Shown here: positions 26,090 to 34,107 of the stretch, piece after piece
Layout: each line of letters opens with the position of its first letter
How positions within the stretch are numbered: the first letter of the stretch is position 1
Origin: UBA6985 sp946536225
Lineage (GTDB): Bacteria; Bacillota_I; Bacilli_A; RF39; UBA660
DNA: 64,000 nucleotides
Reading direction: 5' to 3'
Assembly (NCBI GenBank): GCA_946536225.1
Contig: CAMNEE010000001.1
Location: 372,001-436,000, forward strand
The notes under the pieces: model-generated
The model's input: the letters and a program-made list of their open reading frames with translations, nothing else
Database searches by the model: none
Told to the model about the DNA's origin: nothing
Program-made: the position numbers and the translations under genes

Positions 26090-26683
26090 ATGAAGAATAC
26101 AAGAAAGGGTTTCACATTAGTTGAATTATTAGCAGTTATCGTAATTTTAGCAATCATTATGATTATAGCAATACCATCTGTACTTGGTACAATGACAACA
26201 GCAAGACAAAAATCATTCTGTGAATATGTTACTAAAGTATATATGGCTGCTCAAAATAAATACATGGCTGCTCAAACTTTAGGAGATAATTATGTTATTG
26301 GTAATCAAACTGCAACAAATGTATCTTATACTAAAGCTGATGGCTCTTCTGCTACTTCTAATGGTTTCTATTATGATGTAAAAGAAGATTTAGGACTAGA
26401 AAATGTTGGAGATTATAATGGTTATGTAATGATTGTTAAACCTACAGCTAGTGATTCTAAACCTCATTTTGTAGTTGTTTTATGGGATAGTAATTATATG
26501 TTAGTTTCTGGTGATAAATATTTCTATGAATACATAGAAGAACCAAAGACTACAAATTTAGTTGATACTGATACTGGTATTGCAACTAGAATTACTAATT
26601 TATTCTATGACAGCACAAATTCTAAAAACAAAGCTGTGGATGTTTCTAAGTTAACAAAAACAACTTTACCTACTCCTAAATAG
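26090..26683 (+). CDS. Type IV pilin-like protein, copy 2
   Basis: This 197-residue prepilin has the same GFTLVELLAVIVILA start and first 65 residues as the flanking copies. After QTLG it has a distinct, longer C-terminal domain with a Ser/Thr-rich insertion, then the shared DLGLENVGDYNGYV block and DSNYMLVSG. The SD is weak (AAAGTAAG). Individual promoters and terminators around each copy argue for separately expressed variants rather than one polycistronic pilus operon. Confidence 0.87.
   Translation: MKNTRKGFTLVELLAVIVILAIIMIIAIPSVLGTMTTARQKSFCEYVTKVYMAAQNKYMAAQTLGDNYVIGNQTATNVSYTKADGSSATSNGFYYDVKEDLGLENVGDYNGYVMIVKPTASDSKPHFVVVLWDSNYMLVSGDKYFYEYIEEPKTTNLVDTDTGIATRITNLFYDSTNSKNKAVDVSKLTKTTLPTPK
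26096..26284 (+). repeat. Pilin 5' repeat unit B
   Basis: By eye it differs from unit A at a single base (GGGTTTC in place of GGGTTTT). Confidence 0.9.
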
Positions 26684-26688
26684 TACTG

Positions 26689-26713
26689 AAGAGTGAAAAA
26701 TTCACTCTTTTTT
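26689..26713 (+). terminator. Terminator after pilin copy 2
   Basis: AAGAGTGAA-AAA-TTCACTCTT is followed by T residues. The same AAGAGTG core recurs after copies 3 and 4. Confidence 0.85.
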
Positions 26714-26777
26714 GTTTATCTATTGATAATAATTTTAATGTGATATAAAATGTATATAGGATAGGAGCGTGAAATAA

Positions 26778-27323
26778 GTGAAAAATACAAGAAAGGGTTT
26801 TACATTAGTTGAATTACTTGCAGTTATCGTAATTTTAGCAATCATTATGATTATAGCAATACCATCTGTACTTGGTACAATGACAACAGCAAGACAAAAA
26901 TCATTCTGTGAATATGTTACTAAAGTATATATGGCTGCTCAAAATAAATACATGGCTGCTCAAACTTTAGGAACAGGTGATATTGGTAGTTCATTTTCTG
27001 CTGTGATTGAGGACGTAACTATTTATTATTACAATATTAAAACAGATTTAGGACTAGAAAACACTGGAGATTATAAAGGCTATGTTGGAATAATTAAACC
27101 TACTACAGATGATCCAAAACCATATTTCATAATTGCACTTTCTGATAGTAATTATGCTTTAGTAACAGGAGATAATCCATACTATATATATGATAAAGAA
27201 CCAACAACTGAAAATTTAATTGATGTAGATCAAAATTATATTACTATGTTCAATGCTTTTGAAAATGCTATTGATTTGGAGCATAAGACATTTGATAAGT
27301 CAAAGTTCCCTTATTTTGATTAA
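26778..27323 (+). CDS. Type IV pilin-like protein, copy 3
   Basis: The 181-residue prepilin starts at a GTG (GTG-AAA-AAT-ACA), the other copies using ATG, with AGGAGCG upstream. The first 65 residues are again the shared block and the C-terminal domain is distinct (shared DLGLENTGDYKGYV and SDSNYALVTGDN). The GTG start could lower its expression relative to copies 1 and 2. No assembly genes are nearby, so any pilus machinery must be encoded elsewhere. Confidence 0.86.
   Translation: MKNTRKGFTLVELLAVIVILAIIMIIAIPSVLGTMTTARQKSFCEYVTKVYMAAQNKYMAAQTLGTGDIGSSFSAVIEDVTIYYYNIKTDLGLENTGDYKGYVGIIKPTTDDPKPYFIIALSDSNYALVTGDNPYYIYDKEPTTENLIDVDQNYITMFNAFENAIDLEHKTFDKSKFPYFD
26784..26972 (+). repeat. Pilin 5' repeat unit C
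   Basis: It differs from unit A at two bases (GAATTACTTGCAG in place of GAATTATTAGCAG). Confidence 0.9.
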
Positions 27324-27347
27324 AAGAGTGATTTACACTCTTTTTTC
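27322..27347 (+). terminator. Terminator after pilin copy 3
   Basis: AAAAGAGTG-ATTTA-CACTCTTTT is followed by T residues and overlaps the stop codon. Confidence 0.85.
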
Positions 27348-27403
27348 TTTTGCATTATTGAGTATACATTATTCTTTAATATATAAAGAATGGAGATATT
27401 TTA

Positions 27404-27570
27404 ATGGTTAACATAAGAAAGGTTTTACATTAGTGGAGTTGCTTGCAGTTATTGTGATATTAGTCATTATAATGATTATAGCTGTTATTAATACATTTGA
27501 ACAACTTACTGCAACTGGTGAAGTAGTAAATTTAAAAGGCTTTGTTAAAGAAGAAATTGATTTTGAATAA
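27404..27570 (+). pseudogene. Frameshifted, shortened fourth pilin copy
   Basis: ATG 27404 with GGAG upstream opens as MVNIRK and then hits TAG at the tenth codon. Where the intact copies read AGAAAGGGTTTTACA, this one reads AGAAAGGTTTTACA, one G short. Restoring that base gives GFTLVELLAVIVILVIIMII followed by a short tail ending KEEIDFE at 27568-27570. Even when repaired it is only about 55 residues, so it is also internally shortened. It retains its own terminator. Unlike A-C, its DNA has drifted from the repeat, so it is an older copy. Confidence 0.8.
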
Positions 27571-27577
27571 TAGTAGG

Positions 27578-27602
27578 AAGAGTGAGTAATCACTCTTTTT
27601 AT
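27578..27602 (+). terminator. Terminator after the pilin pseudogene
   Basis: AAGAGTGA-GTAA-TCACTCTT is followed by T residues, the same hairpin type as copies 2 and 3. Confidence 0.82.
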
Positions 27603-27632
27603 TTTGTATTTAAGAGATAGATTAATATGTGA

Positions 27633-27638
27633 TATAAT
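27633..27638 (+). promoter_or_regulatory. -10 box of nfo
   Basis: TATAAT lies 17 bases upstream of ATG 27655, preceding AGGTGA. Confidence 0.5.
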
Positions 27639-27654
27639 TTAATAGGTGATTAAT

Positions 27655-28557
27655 ATGCTATATATAGGTAGTCATGTTTCTTTTAAAAATGACACTGGCT
27701 TAATAGGAAGTGTCATGGAAGCACTTAGTTATAATGCTAATGCTTTTATGTTCTATACAGGTGCTCCTCAAAGTACTTTAAGAGGAGAAATAGATGATTT
27801 AAAAACATATGAAGCGTTAAAAATAATGAAAGATAATAACATGAATTTAGAAAAAGTAATAGTTCATGCTCCATATATTGTTAATCTTGCTAATAATAAA
27901 GATATTGATAAATGGAAGTTTTCATGTGACTTCTTAAGACAAGAAATAGAAAGATGCTTGTCTTTAGGAGTTAAGTATATGGTACTTCATCCAGGTAGTT
28001 CTGTAGGTTTAGAAAGAGAATATGCTATTAATAATATTATTAAAGGATTAAATAATATTTTAATGGATAATGATAATATAATGATTTTATTAGAAACAAT
28101 GGCAGGTAAGGGTAATGAAATTGGTTCTACTTTAGAAGAATTAAAAACTATAATAGATGGAATAGTTTTGAAAGAAAAAATAGGTGTATGTGTTGATACT
28201 TGTCATATAAATGATGCAGGTGTTGATTTATCTAATTTTGATGAATACTTAGATAATTTTGATAAAACAATTGGTATTGATAAAATAAAGTGTATTCATA
28301 TAAATGATAGTAAGAATCCAATTGGATCTCACAAAGACAGACATGAAAACATAGGATTTGGTACAATTGGTTTTGAAAATTTACTAGGTGTTATATATAA
28401 CAAGAGAGTAGAAGATATACCTAAGATACTTGAAACACCATATATAGATAAAATATACCCACCTTATAAGTTTGAAATAGAAATGATTAGAACAAATAAA
28501 TTTAATCAAAACTTATATTTAGATGTAGTTAACTATTATAAAGAGGAGAAAAAATAA
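27655..28557 (+). CDS. nfo: Endonuclease IV (AP endonuclease)
   Basis: The 300-residue TIM-barrel enzyme has the metal-ligand motifs of Nfo: GSHVS at the N-terminus, VIVHAPYIVNLAN, LHPGSSVG, LLETMAGKGNEIG, VCVDTCHINDAG and HINDSKNPIGSHKDRHENIGFG. It cleaves DNA 5' of abasic sites in base excision repair. I choose ATG 27655, with AGGTGA five bases upstream, instead of the GTG inside that SD. Its stop overlaps the next start by one base (TAATG). Confidence 0.96.
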   Translation: MLYIGSHVSFKNDTGLIGSVMEALSYNANAFMFYTGAPQSTLRGEIDDLKTYEALKIMKDNNMNLEKVIVHAPYIVNLANNKDIDKWKFSCDFLRQEIERCLSLGVKYMVLHPGSSVGLEREYAINNIIKGLNNILMDNDNIMILLETMAGKGNEIGSTLEELKTIIDGIVLKEKIGVCVDTCHINDAGVDLSNFDEYLDNFDKTIGIDKIKCIHINDSKNPIGSHKDRHENIGFGTIGFENLLGVIYNKRVEDIPKILETPYIDKIYPPYKFEIEMIRTNKFNQNLYLDVVNYYKEEKK

Positions 28558-29720
28558 TGAATGATTTAGTAGAGATAAAAGAAGCTAATAATATTAATTA
28601 TGACAAGACTATTAATCATTTTTTAAATCCGGATTATATATATATTCCTATTATAAAAGGGATGAAATTAAATAAGAATAATGAAGTAAAAGTTTTTAGA
28701 GATGAATTATTATTAAAGGGAAGCGAATTTAATTTTTATTCTCCTATATCTGGTGAAATAAAATCTATTGATAATAATAAATATATTCATAATGAAAGAA
28801 TTAAAACTATTGTTATTGAAAATGATTTTAAAGAAACAGTTAAAAAACGTATTCCTGCCGTTAAATATATAAATGAACTTAAAGGTGAGGATGTTATAAA
28901 ATTAATAGATAAATATGATGTACTTGATATTCCTATTAATCCTATTGCTAAAACATTAGTAGTATCTGGAATAGAAGTAGATCCTTTTGAACGTAATAAT
29001 ACATATATTATTAATAATTATTCAAATATGATTCTTGAAACAATAGATGCTTTAATTAATATTTTTAAAATAGAAAAAACATATTTTTGTATTACTAATA
29101 GTAATAAAGATATTGTTTATAATTTAACAAGTAATCTTGGTACATACCCAAATATTAAATTAAAAGTACTTGATAATGGTTATCCACTTGGAAGAGAAGA
29201 GGTATTAGTTGATAGAGTACTTGCTAAAAAAGAACTTAAATGGAAATATAATTATTTAAGTGTAAGAGATATTTATAATATTTATAAAGTACTTAAAAAA
29301 GATAGACCTATATGTGAAACATTAGTAACTGTAGGTGGTAGTTTTGTAGAAACACCTAAAGTAGTTGAAGTGAAAGTCGGTACTACTGTAGAAGATGTTA
29401 TAAAAAATGTAGTAGAAGTTAAAAGTGATAAGTATTTAGTAGTTGAAAATGGTCCTCTTAGTGGTATTACTTTAGAAGACTTAAATAATATTATTACTCT
29501 TGATACAAGAAGTATATTCTTATGCAAGAAAGATACTACTCGTGAAAAGAAATGCATTAACTGTGGACTATGTAGTTTTAAATGTCCAGTTGGTTTAAAT
29601 CCTAAATTAATTAAAGAAGGAAAAGGAGATAAGAGTAAATGTATTCATTGTAATGTATGTACTTATGTTTGTCCTTCTAAAATTAATTTTAAAAAGTATT
29701 TAGGTGATAGAGATGAATAA
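28557..29720 (+). CDS. rnfC: RnfC-like electron transport subunit
   Basis: The 387-residue protein has the N-terminal RnfC barrel-type region (FYSPISGEIKSID), a central flavin/NADH-type domain, an SLBB-like segment (ETPKVVEVKVGTTVEDVI) and two C-terminal [4Fe-4S] motifs: CINCGLCSFKCP and CIHCNVCTYVCP. RnfC is the peripheral NADH-oxidising subunit of the ion-pumping Rnf complex. It is shorter than typical RnfC (about 430-450 residues). The only other Rnf gene here is the RnfD-like one directly downstream, so complex membership is uncertain. Confidence 0.82.
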   Translation: MNDLVEIKEANNINYDKTINHFLNPDYIYIPIIKGMKLNKNNEVKVFRDELLLKGSEFNFYSPISGEIKSIDNNKYIHNERIKTIVIENDFKETVKKRIPAVKYINELKGEDVIKLIDKYDVLDIPINPIAKTLVVSGIEVDPFERNNTYIINNYSNMILETIDALINIFKIEKTYFCITNSNKDIVYNLTSNLGTYPNIKLKVLDNGYPLGREEVLVDRVLAKKELKWKYNYLSVRDIYNIYKVLKKDRPICETLVTVGGSFVETPKVVEVKVGTTVEDVIKNVVEVKSDKYLVVENGPLSGITLEDLNNIITLDTRSIFLCKKDTTREKKCINCGLCSFKCPVGLNPKLIKEGKGDKSKCIHCNVCTYVCPSKINFKKYLGDRDE

Positions 29721-30612
29721 TGTATATGTTAGAAGTAAGAATTCTTTACAAAGTATAATTCTTAAAACAATTATTAGTTTAATACCTTTAATACTATTTG
29801 GTGTCTATTACAATGGTTATTTAGTTAAAAAGTATGTAGGCGGAGGAGTTATTACTGTTTTAAAACCACTTACTTATGTTTTAATTGGTGTAGTAATAGG
29901 TGCTTTAGTAAATATTATATTTACTAAGAAGACAAAGAATACTAGAGTTTCTGATTTATTATTCTCATCATTTCATATTTTATATGGAATAGTATTAGGT
30001 GCATTAATGAGTTATTCAGTTAATATTATTATTTATACTATTGTAATAACTTTGTTGTTTATTCTTTCTAAATTAGTAGATATAAAAATAAATGTAGTTG
30101 CTTTAGCTTTTATAATTATTTATATAATTACTAATGTTATGGGCGAATTTGATTATAGTTATTTTGATGATGTAATAAAACATGTAACACAAGGAAATGT
30201 TAAAGATATGTTAATTGGATTTGGCCATGGAGGATTATGTGCTACATCATTAATTCTAATACTTATATCAAATGTTTATTTACAAGTTACTTCATCAATA
30301 AAAACAAATATATTTATATATAGTTTCTTAAGCTTCTTTGCACTTATGCTTGTAAGTGACTTAGCTGGAGTTGAAGGATTATTTACTTATATATCAAGTG
30401 TTCCATTTATATTCCTTTATGTTGCAACAGATAGTATGTCATCATGTTATACGTTAAAAGGTACTGCTATTTATGGGTTAATAATTGGAATAGGTACATT
30501 TATACTTTATTTTATTAATCCCGTTTTAGCTCCTTTTATTGCAATATTAGTAGCAAGTTTTTTTCATGTTTTAATTGATAAACTTGCTAATAAACAAAGA
30601 AGTAAAAAATAG
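29713..30612 (+). CDS. rnfD: RnfD/NqrB-like membrane protein
   Basis: The protein of about 299 residues has eight to ten hydrophobic helices. The opening SLQSIILKTIISLIPLILFGVYY and a helix pair with Gly-rich turns resemble RnfD/NqrB. RnfD carries covalently bound FMN through a Thr in an SGATxxT-type motif; I could not find a clean copy, only MSSCYTLKGTA near residue 245, so flavinylation is doubtful. The start ATG 29713 lies inside the end of rnfC with AGGTGA upstream, so the pair is translationally coupled. rnfG, E, A and B are absent here. Confidence 0.7.
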   Translation: MNNVYVRSKNSLQSIILKTIISLIPLILFGVYYNGYLVKKYVGGGVITVLKPLTYVLIGVVIGALVNIIFTKKTKNTRVSDLLFSSFHILYGIVLGALMSYSVNIIIYTIVITLLFILSKLVDIKINVVALAFIIIYIITNVMGEFDYSYFDDVIKHVTQGNVKDMLIGFGHGGLCATSLILILISNVYLQVTSSIKTNIFIYSFLSFFALMLVSDLAGVEGLFTYISSVPFIFLYVATDSMSSCYTLKGTAIYGLIIGIGTFILYFINPVLAPFIAILVASFFHVLIDKLANKQRSKK

Positions 30613-30634
30613 GCGTTTCTTTACATAATTAAAG

Positions 30635-30662
30635 ACATATTACTAAGTAATATGTTTTTTTT
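30635..30662 (+). terminator. Terminator after rnfD
   Basis: ACATATTAC-TAA-GTAATATGT is followed by a run of T, closing nfo-rnfC-rnfD. Confidence 0.85.
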
Positions 30663-30688
30663 ATGATAAAATTATTATAGGTGAAACT

Positions 30689-31849
30689 ATGAAAGATTTG
30701 ATGAAGAAAATAGATATTCCTTTATTTCTTATTATAACAATTCTTTTAGTTGCAGGATTACTTACAGTTTTTTCTGCTTCTTCAGTTGCTGCAGTTTTAC
30801 AATATAAAGTAAGTGAATATTACTTCTTTTCAAGACAAGCAATGGTTATTGCTGTTGGAATAGTTTTATCTTTCATAATAATGAGAATACCAATTTCTAA
30901 ATATAAAAAATTATCTAGAATTGGAATGATTAGTATAATTGGAATTCTTATTATATTAAAGAGTTATGGAACAATAAGTAATAGTGCTCAAAGTTGGCTT
31001 AATATATTTGGTTTATTTACTTTGCAACCTAGTGAGTTTGCTAAATCAATTGTTATATTTTATCTTGCATTTACATATGGAACTCATAAGACATTTAAGG
31101 GTAAATATGATCCTTTTATTCCTCTTATACCATGTTTATTTGTAGTTGGTTTAGTAGTACTTGAACCAGACCTTGGAACAGCTTGTATTATACTTGGTAT
31201 TACAACATTAGTATTTTTTAGTTTACCTTTTCCAAATAATAAATTGATTTTATATGCTAAGACTGGAGTAGTTATAGTTGGTGCTATTGGTCTTGTTGTA
31301 ATTGGAAATAGTAATAGTTTCCTAACAGAGATGCAATCTCATAGATTAACATTTTTAAAACCTTGTAGTAGATATAAGGAAGATACTGGTTATCAGGTTT
31401 GTAATGGTTATATAGCTATGAATAATGGTGGTATATTTGGTATGGGTATAGGTAAGAGCACTCAGAAGTATTTATATTTACCTGAAGCACATACAGACTT
31501 TATATTTCCAATTATAGTTGAAGAAACAGGATTAATTGGAGGAATTGCAATACTTTTACTTTATATTCTTCTTTTATTTAGAATAATAGCTATAGCACGA
31601 GGTACAAGTGATTTAACGTCATCTATTATTTGTTATGGTACATTTAGTTATCTATTTTTACATATGGTAGTAAATTTAGGAGGAATACTTGCACTTATTC
31701 CTCTTACAGGTGTACCTTTACCATTTTTAAGTTATGGTGGATCATTTATGCTTAATGCTTTAATTATGGTTGCTGTTTGTCAAAGAGTTTCAATTGAAAC
31801 AAAACAAAAAAGATATAGTGCAGAATTTAGAAAGATAATGGGTGGATAA
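30689..31849 (+). CDS. ftsW: SEDS-family peptidoglycan polymerase (FtsW/RodA)
   Basis: The 386-residue protein with about ten membrane segments shows SEDS hallmarks: LLTVFSASS in helix 1, FTLQPSEFAKSIVIFYLA, VVLEPDLGTACIIL with the catalytic-type Asp, and near the end PLPFLSYGGSFMLNAL. These glycosyltransferases polymerise lipid II during division or elongation. FtsW and RodA cannot be told apart safely from this sequence; no partner penicillin-binding protein is adjacent. Its presence shows that the organism makes peptidoglycan. AGGTGA is upstream of ATG 30689. Confidence 0.88.
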   Translation: MKDLMKKIDIPLFLIITILLVAGLLTVFSASSVAAVLQYKVSEYYFFSRQAMVIAVGIVLSFIIMRIPISKYKKLSRIGMISIIGILIILKSYGTISNSAQSWLNIFGLFTLQPSEFAKSIVIFYLAFTYGTHKTFKGKYDPFIPLIPCLFVVGLVVLEPDLGTACIILGITTLVFFSLPFPNNKLILYAKTGVVIVGAIGLVVIGNSNSFLTEMQSHRLTFLKPCSRYKEDTGYQVCNGYIAMNNGGIFGMGIGKSTQKYLYLPEAHTDFIFPIIVEETGLIGGIAILLLYILLLFRIIAIARGTSDLTSSIICYGTFSYLFLHMVVNLGGILALIPLTGVPLPFLSYGGSFMLNALIMVAVCQRVSIETKQKRYSAEFRKIMGG

Positions 31850-31850
31850 T

Positions 31851-33491
31851 ATGAACACAAAACAAATAATGACATTACTTAATAATATTGTTACCAACAA
31901 GAGGGAAATCGAAAGTGGGAAACAATTAGAATTATCTTTTAGAATAGAAAATACAAGTGAAAATGCAAAACTTTTTTCTCCTGATATGATGAGAGATTAT
32001 ACAGCAAAAGAAGTTGCTAAATTAATTGGTTTAATTGATGTTAATCAAATGACTGAAGACGAATATGATATGCTTAGTAATTTTGAAAGATTAATTAAGA
32101 ATGATAATGTAAATGGTGATATATTTTCTAATGAAGAAGATTTAATTGGACCTGTTGCTCAAAAGAAAACTGAATATGAAGGCGTAAGACTTAATGCAGA
32201 ATTTAAATCTAATTTGGATACTTTAAATGAACTAAGAACTCGTAATCATAATTTAAATTCTTTAAATATTCTTAGTTATAAAGAAAATCAAACTGATTCT
32301 AAACGCAATTTAGATTACGTTACAATAAAAAGAGAAAATGGAAAAACAGAAGTTTTACCAATTAATGATGCAAGTTATTTAAGCAGATTTAAAGACGAAT
32401 TTGAAAAAGATATTGGTAATATGAGTGAAGAAGAATTCTATAATACTCTTAAGAATTCAACTGAATATGAATTATCTTTCGTTAATATAAATAAGTATTT
32501 AACTGATGAGGGTATCAGAGCTAGAATGACTACTCCTAAGATAGATGAAGAAGTTCTAGGATATGAGATAGACGAGGTTAAAAGACAAGTTGAAAAGTTT
32601 ACTCCAGGTATTGAAATAGAGATTGCTGTTGATAGAGATGGTGAAGTTCTTTATAGAGCTGGAGATGCTTTATTTAAAGGTTTTTATAAAGATAATAAGA
32701 GAGATGTTAGATGTATTCAAGAACCATCAATAATTAATAATTATGTTGATAATAAAGTAGTTGATCAGGGTAATATAGAAGCTGAAATAGAAAAAGAATC
32801 TTCATTTGAAATAAGTGTTGGAGATAATCAAGAAAACAAAGACTATATTAATAGTGATGTTGAACTTGATCCTCAAAGACTTGGCGAATTAATGGAAAGA
32901 AAAGAAGAAATATTAAATGGTAAGAATGAAGAGCTTAAGTCTGAATTGCTTGGTCAAATAGGTGCTGCTTTAAAAGAAAGAAATGAAGAAACTCTTGATA
33001 GTGATGCTCAAAAGTTAGTAAGTGCTTACTATGAATGGAGAATAGAAGACTATAAATTAATGCAAACAGAAGGTCATGTAAGTGGTGGTGTTGATTTATC
33101 TACTAGAGAAATCTCTTTAATTAAGAAAATTAAAGAAATAGATGAACGTTTAAATAAAAATCCTGAAATGAGAAATCAAGGAAGTGAAATTCCTGTAGAA
33201 GAGGAAGAAGATGTATTTGGATTTGAAGGAAATGATAATCCTAAGAATACTGAAGAAGATATATTTGGTTTTGATGAAGATGGATATGAACAAGTTCAAG
33301 AAGTAGAAGCAGTTGAAGAGATGGAAGCACCTGGGAACAGATATGTAACTCCAACAATGACTAATGCTAAAGTTAGAACACTTGCTAAGAATAAAAAGAA
33401 TGCCCATTATGGAATGACTGCACTTGTAATATTAATTGAAATGATTACTGTTGCATTTGTTGTTATGATGTTTTTATCACTTGATATATAA
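31851..33491 (+). CDS. Unknown tail-anchored acidic protein
   Basis: The protein of about 546 residues is strongly acidic and soluble for most of its length, with a single hydrophobic helix at the very C-terminus (MTALVILIEMITVAFVVMMFL) ending in LDI. Two copies of a short EEDVFGFEGN / EEDIFGFDED motif lie near residues 450-475. The layout suggests a cytoplasmic domain tethered by its tail. I recognise no family. It follows the ftsW stop by one base (ATG 31851), so it may be tied to envelope or division functions, but this is context only. The in-frame GTG 31842 within ftsW is less likely. Confidence 0.6.
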   Translation: MNTKQIMTLLNNIVTNKREIESGKQLELSFRIENTSENAKLFSPDMMRDYTAKEVAKLIGLIDVNQMTEDEYDMLSNFERLIKNDNVNGDIFSNEEDLIGPVAQKKTEYEGVRLNAEFKSNLDTLNELRTRNHNLNSLNILSYKENQTDSKRNLDYVTIKRENGKTEVLPINDASYLSRFKDEFEKDIGNMSEEEFYNTLKNSTEYELSFVNINKYLTDEGIRARMTTPKIDEEVLGYEIDEVKRQVEKFTPGIEIEIAVDRDGEVLYRAGDALFKGFYKDNKRDVRCIQEPSIINNYVDNKVVDQGNIEAEIEKESSFEISVGDNQENKDYINSDVELDPQRLGELMERKEEILNGKNEELKSELLGQIGAALKERNEETLDSDAQKLVSAYYEWRIEDYKLMQTEGHVSGGVDLSTREISLIKKIKEIDERLNKNPEMRNQGSEIPVEEEEDVFGFEGNDNPKNTEEDIFGFDEDGYEQVQEVEAVEEMEAPGNRYVTPTMTNAKVRTLAKNKKNAHYGMTALVILIEMITVAFVVMMFLSLDI

Positions 33492-33529
33492 AAATCAATA
33501 ATATATAATATGAAACGAAGAGGTGAATT

Positions 33530-34072
33530 ATGAATTACTTAGAAGATACTGAAATGAGAATGCTTGAAGCAATCGAAAACTTAGAAAAAAGACTTGTTAC
33601 TATAAGAGCAGGAAGAGCTAATCCTTCTATGTTAAGTGGAATTAAAGTTGAATATTATGGAGTTCCAACTCCTTTAAATCAAGTAGCTAATATTACTGTT
33701 CCTGAGGCACGTCAATTAATGGTTAAACCATTTGATAAATCAATTATCAAAGATATTGAACATGCTATTAATGAAGCAAATCTTGGTATTGCTCCTTCTA
33801 ATAATGGTGAAGTAGTTATTTTAACGGTTCCTCAATTAACTGAAGATACAAGAAAAGGATATGTTAAACAAGCTTCTACTATGGGTGAAGATGCTAAAGT
33901 TGCTTTAAGAAACATCAGACAAGATGTATTAAATGATATTAAAAAAGATGATTCTTTAACTGAAGATCAAGTAAAAGGTTTACAAGAAGATGTTCAAGAA
34001 TTAATCAATAAGTTTAATAAAAAAGTTGAAGAAACTGTTAAAGAAAAAACTGACGAATTAATGAGTGTTTAA
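33530..34072 (+). CDS. frr: Ribosome recycling factor
   Basis: The 180-residue protein shows the RRF pattern: LEKRLVTIRAGRANPSMLSGIKVEYYGVPTPLNQVANITVPEARQL in pieces, and the C-terminal LQEDVQELINKFNKKVEE helix. It splits post-termination ribosomes with EF-G. It stands alone here, behind a TATAAT-containing gap and AGAGGTGA; the usual pyrH-frr pairing is absent. Confidence 0.97.
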   Translation: MNYLEDTEMRMLEAIENLEKRLVTIRAGRANPSMLSGIKVEYYGVPTPLNQVANITVPEARQLMVKPFDKSIIKDIEHAINEANLGIAPSNNGEVVILTVPQLTEDTRKGYVKQASTMGEDAKVALRNIRQDVLNDIKKDDSLTEDQVKGLQEDVQELINKFNKKVEETVKEKTDELMSV

Positions 34073-34086
34073 TCACTCATTTTTTT
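34060..34086 (+). terminator. Terminator after frr
   Basis: ATGAGTG-TTTAAT-CACTCAT is followed by T6 and contains the stop codon. Confidence 0.87.
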
Positions 34087-34107
34087 ATAAAAATAACAGG
34101 AGAATAT

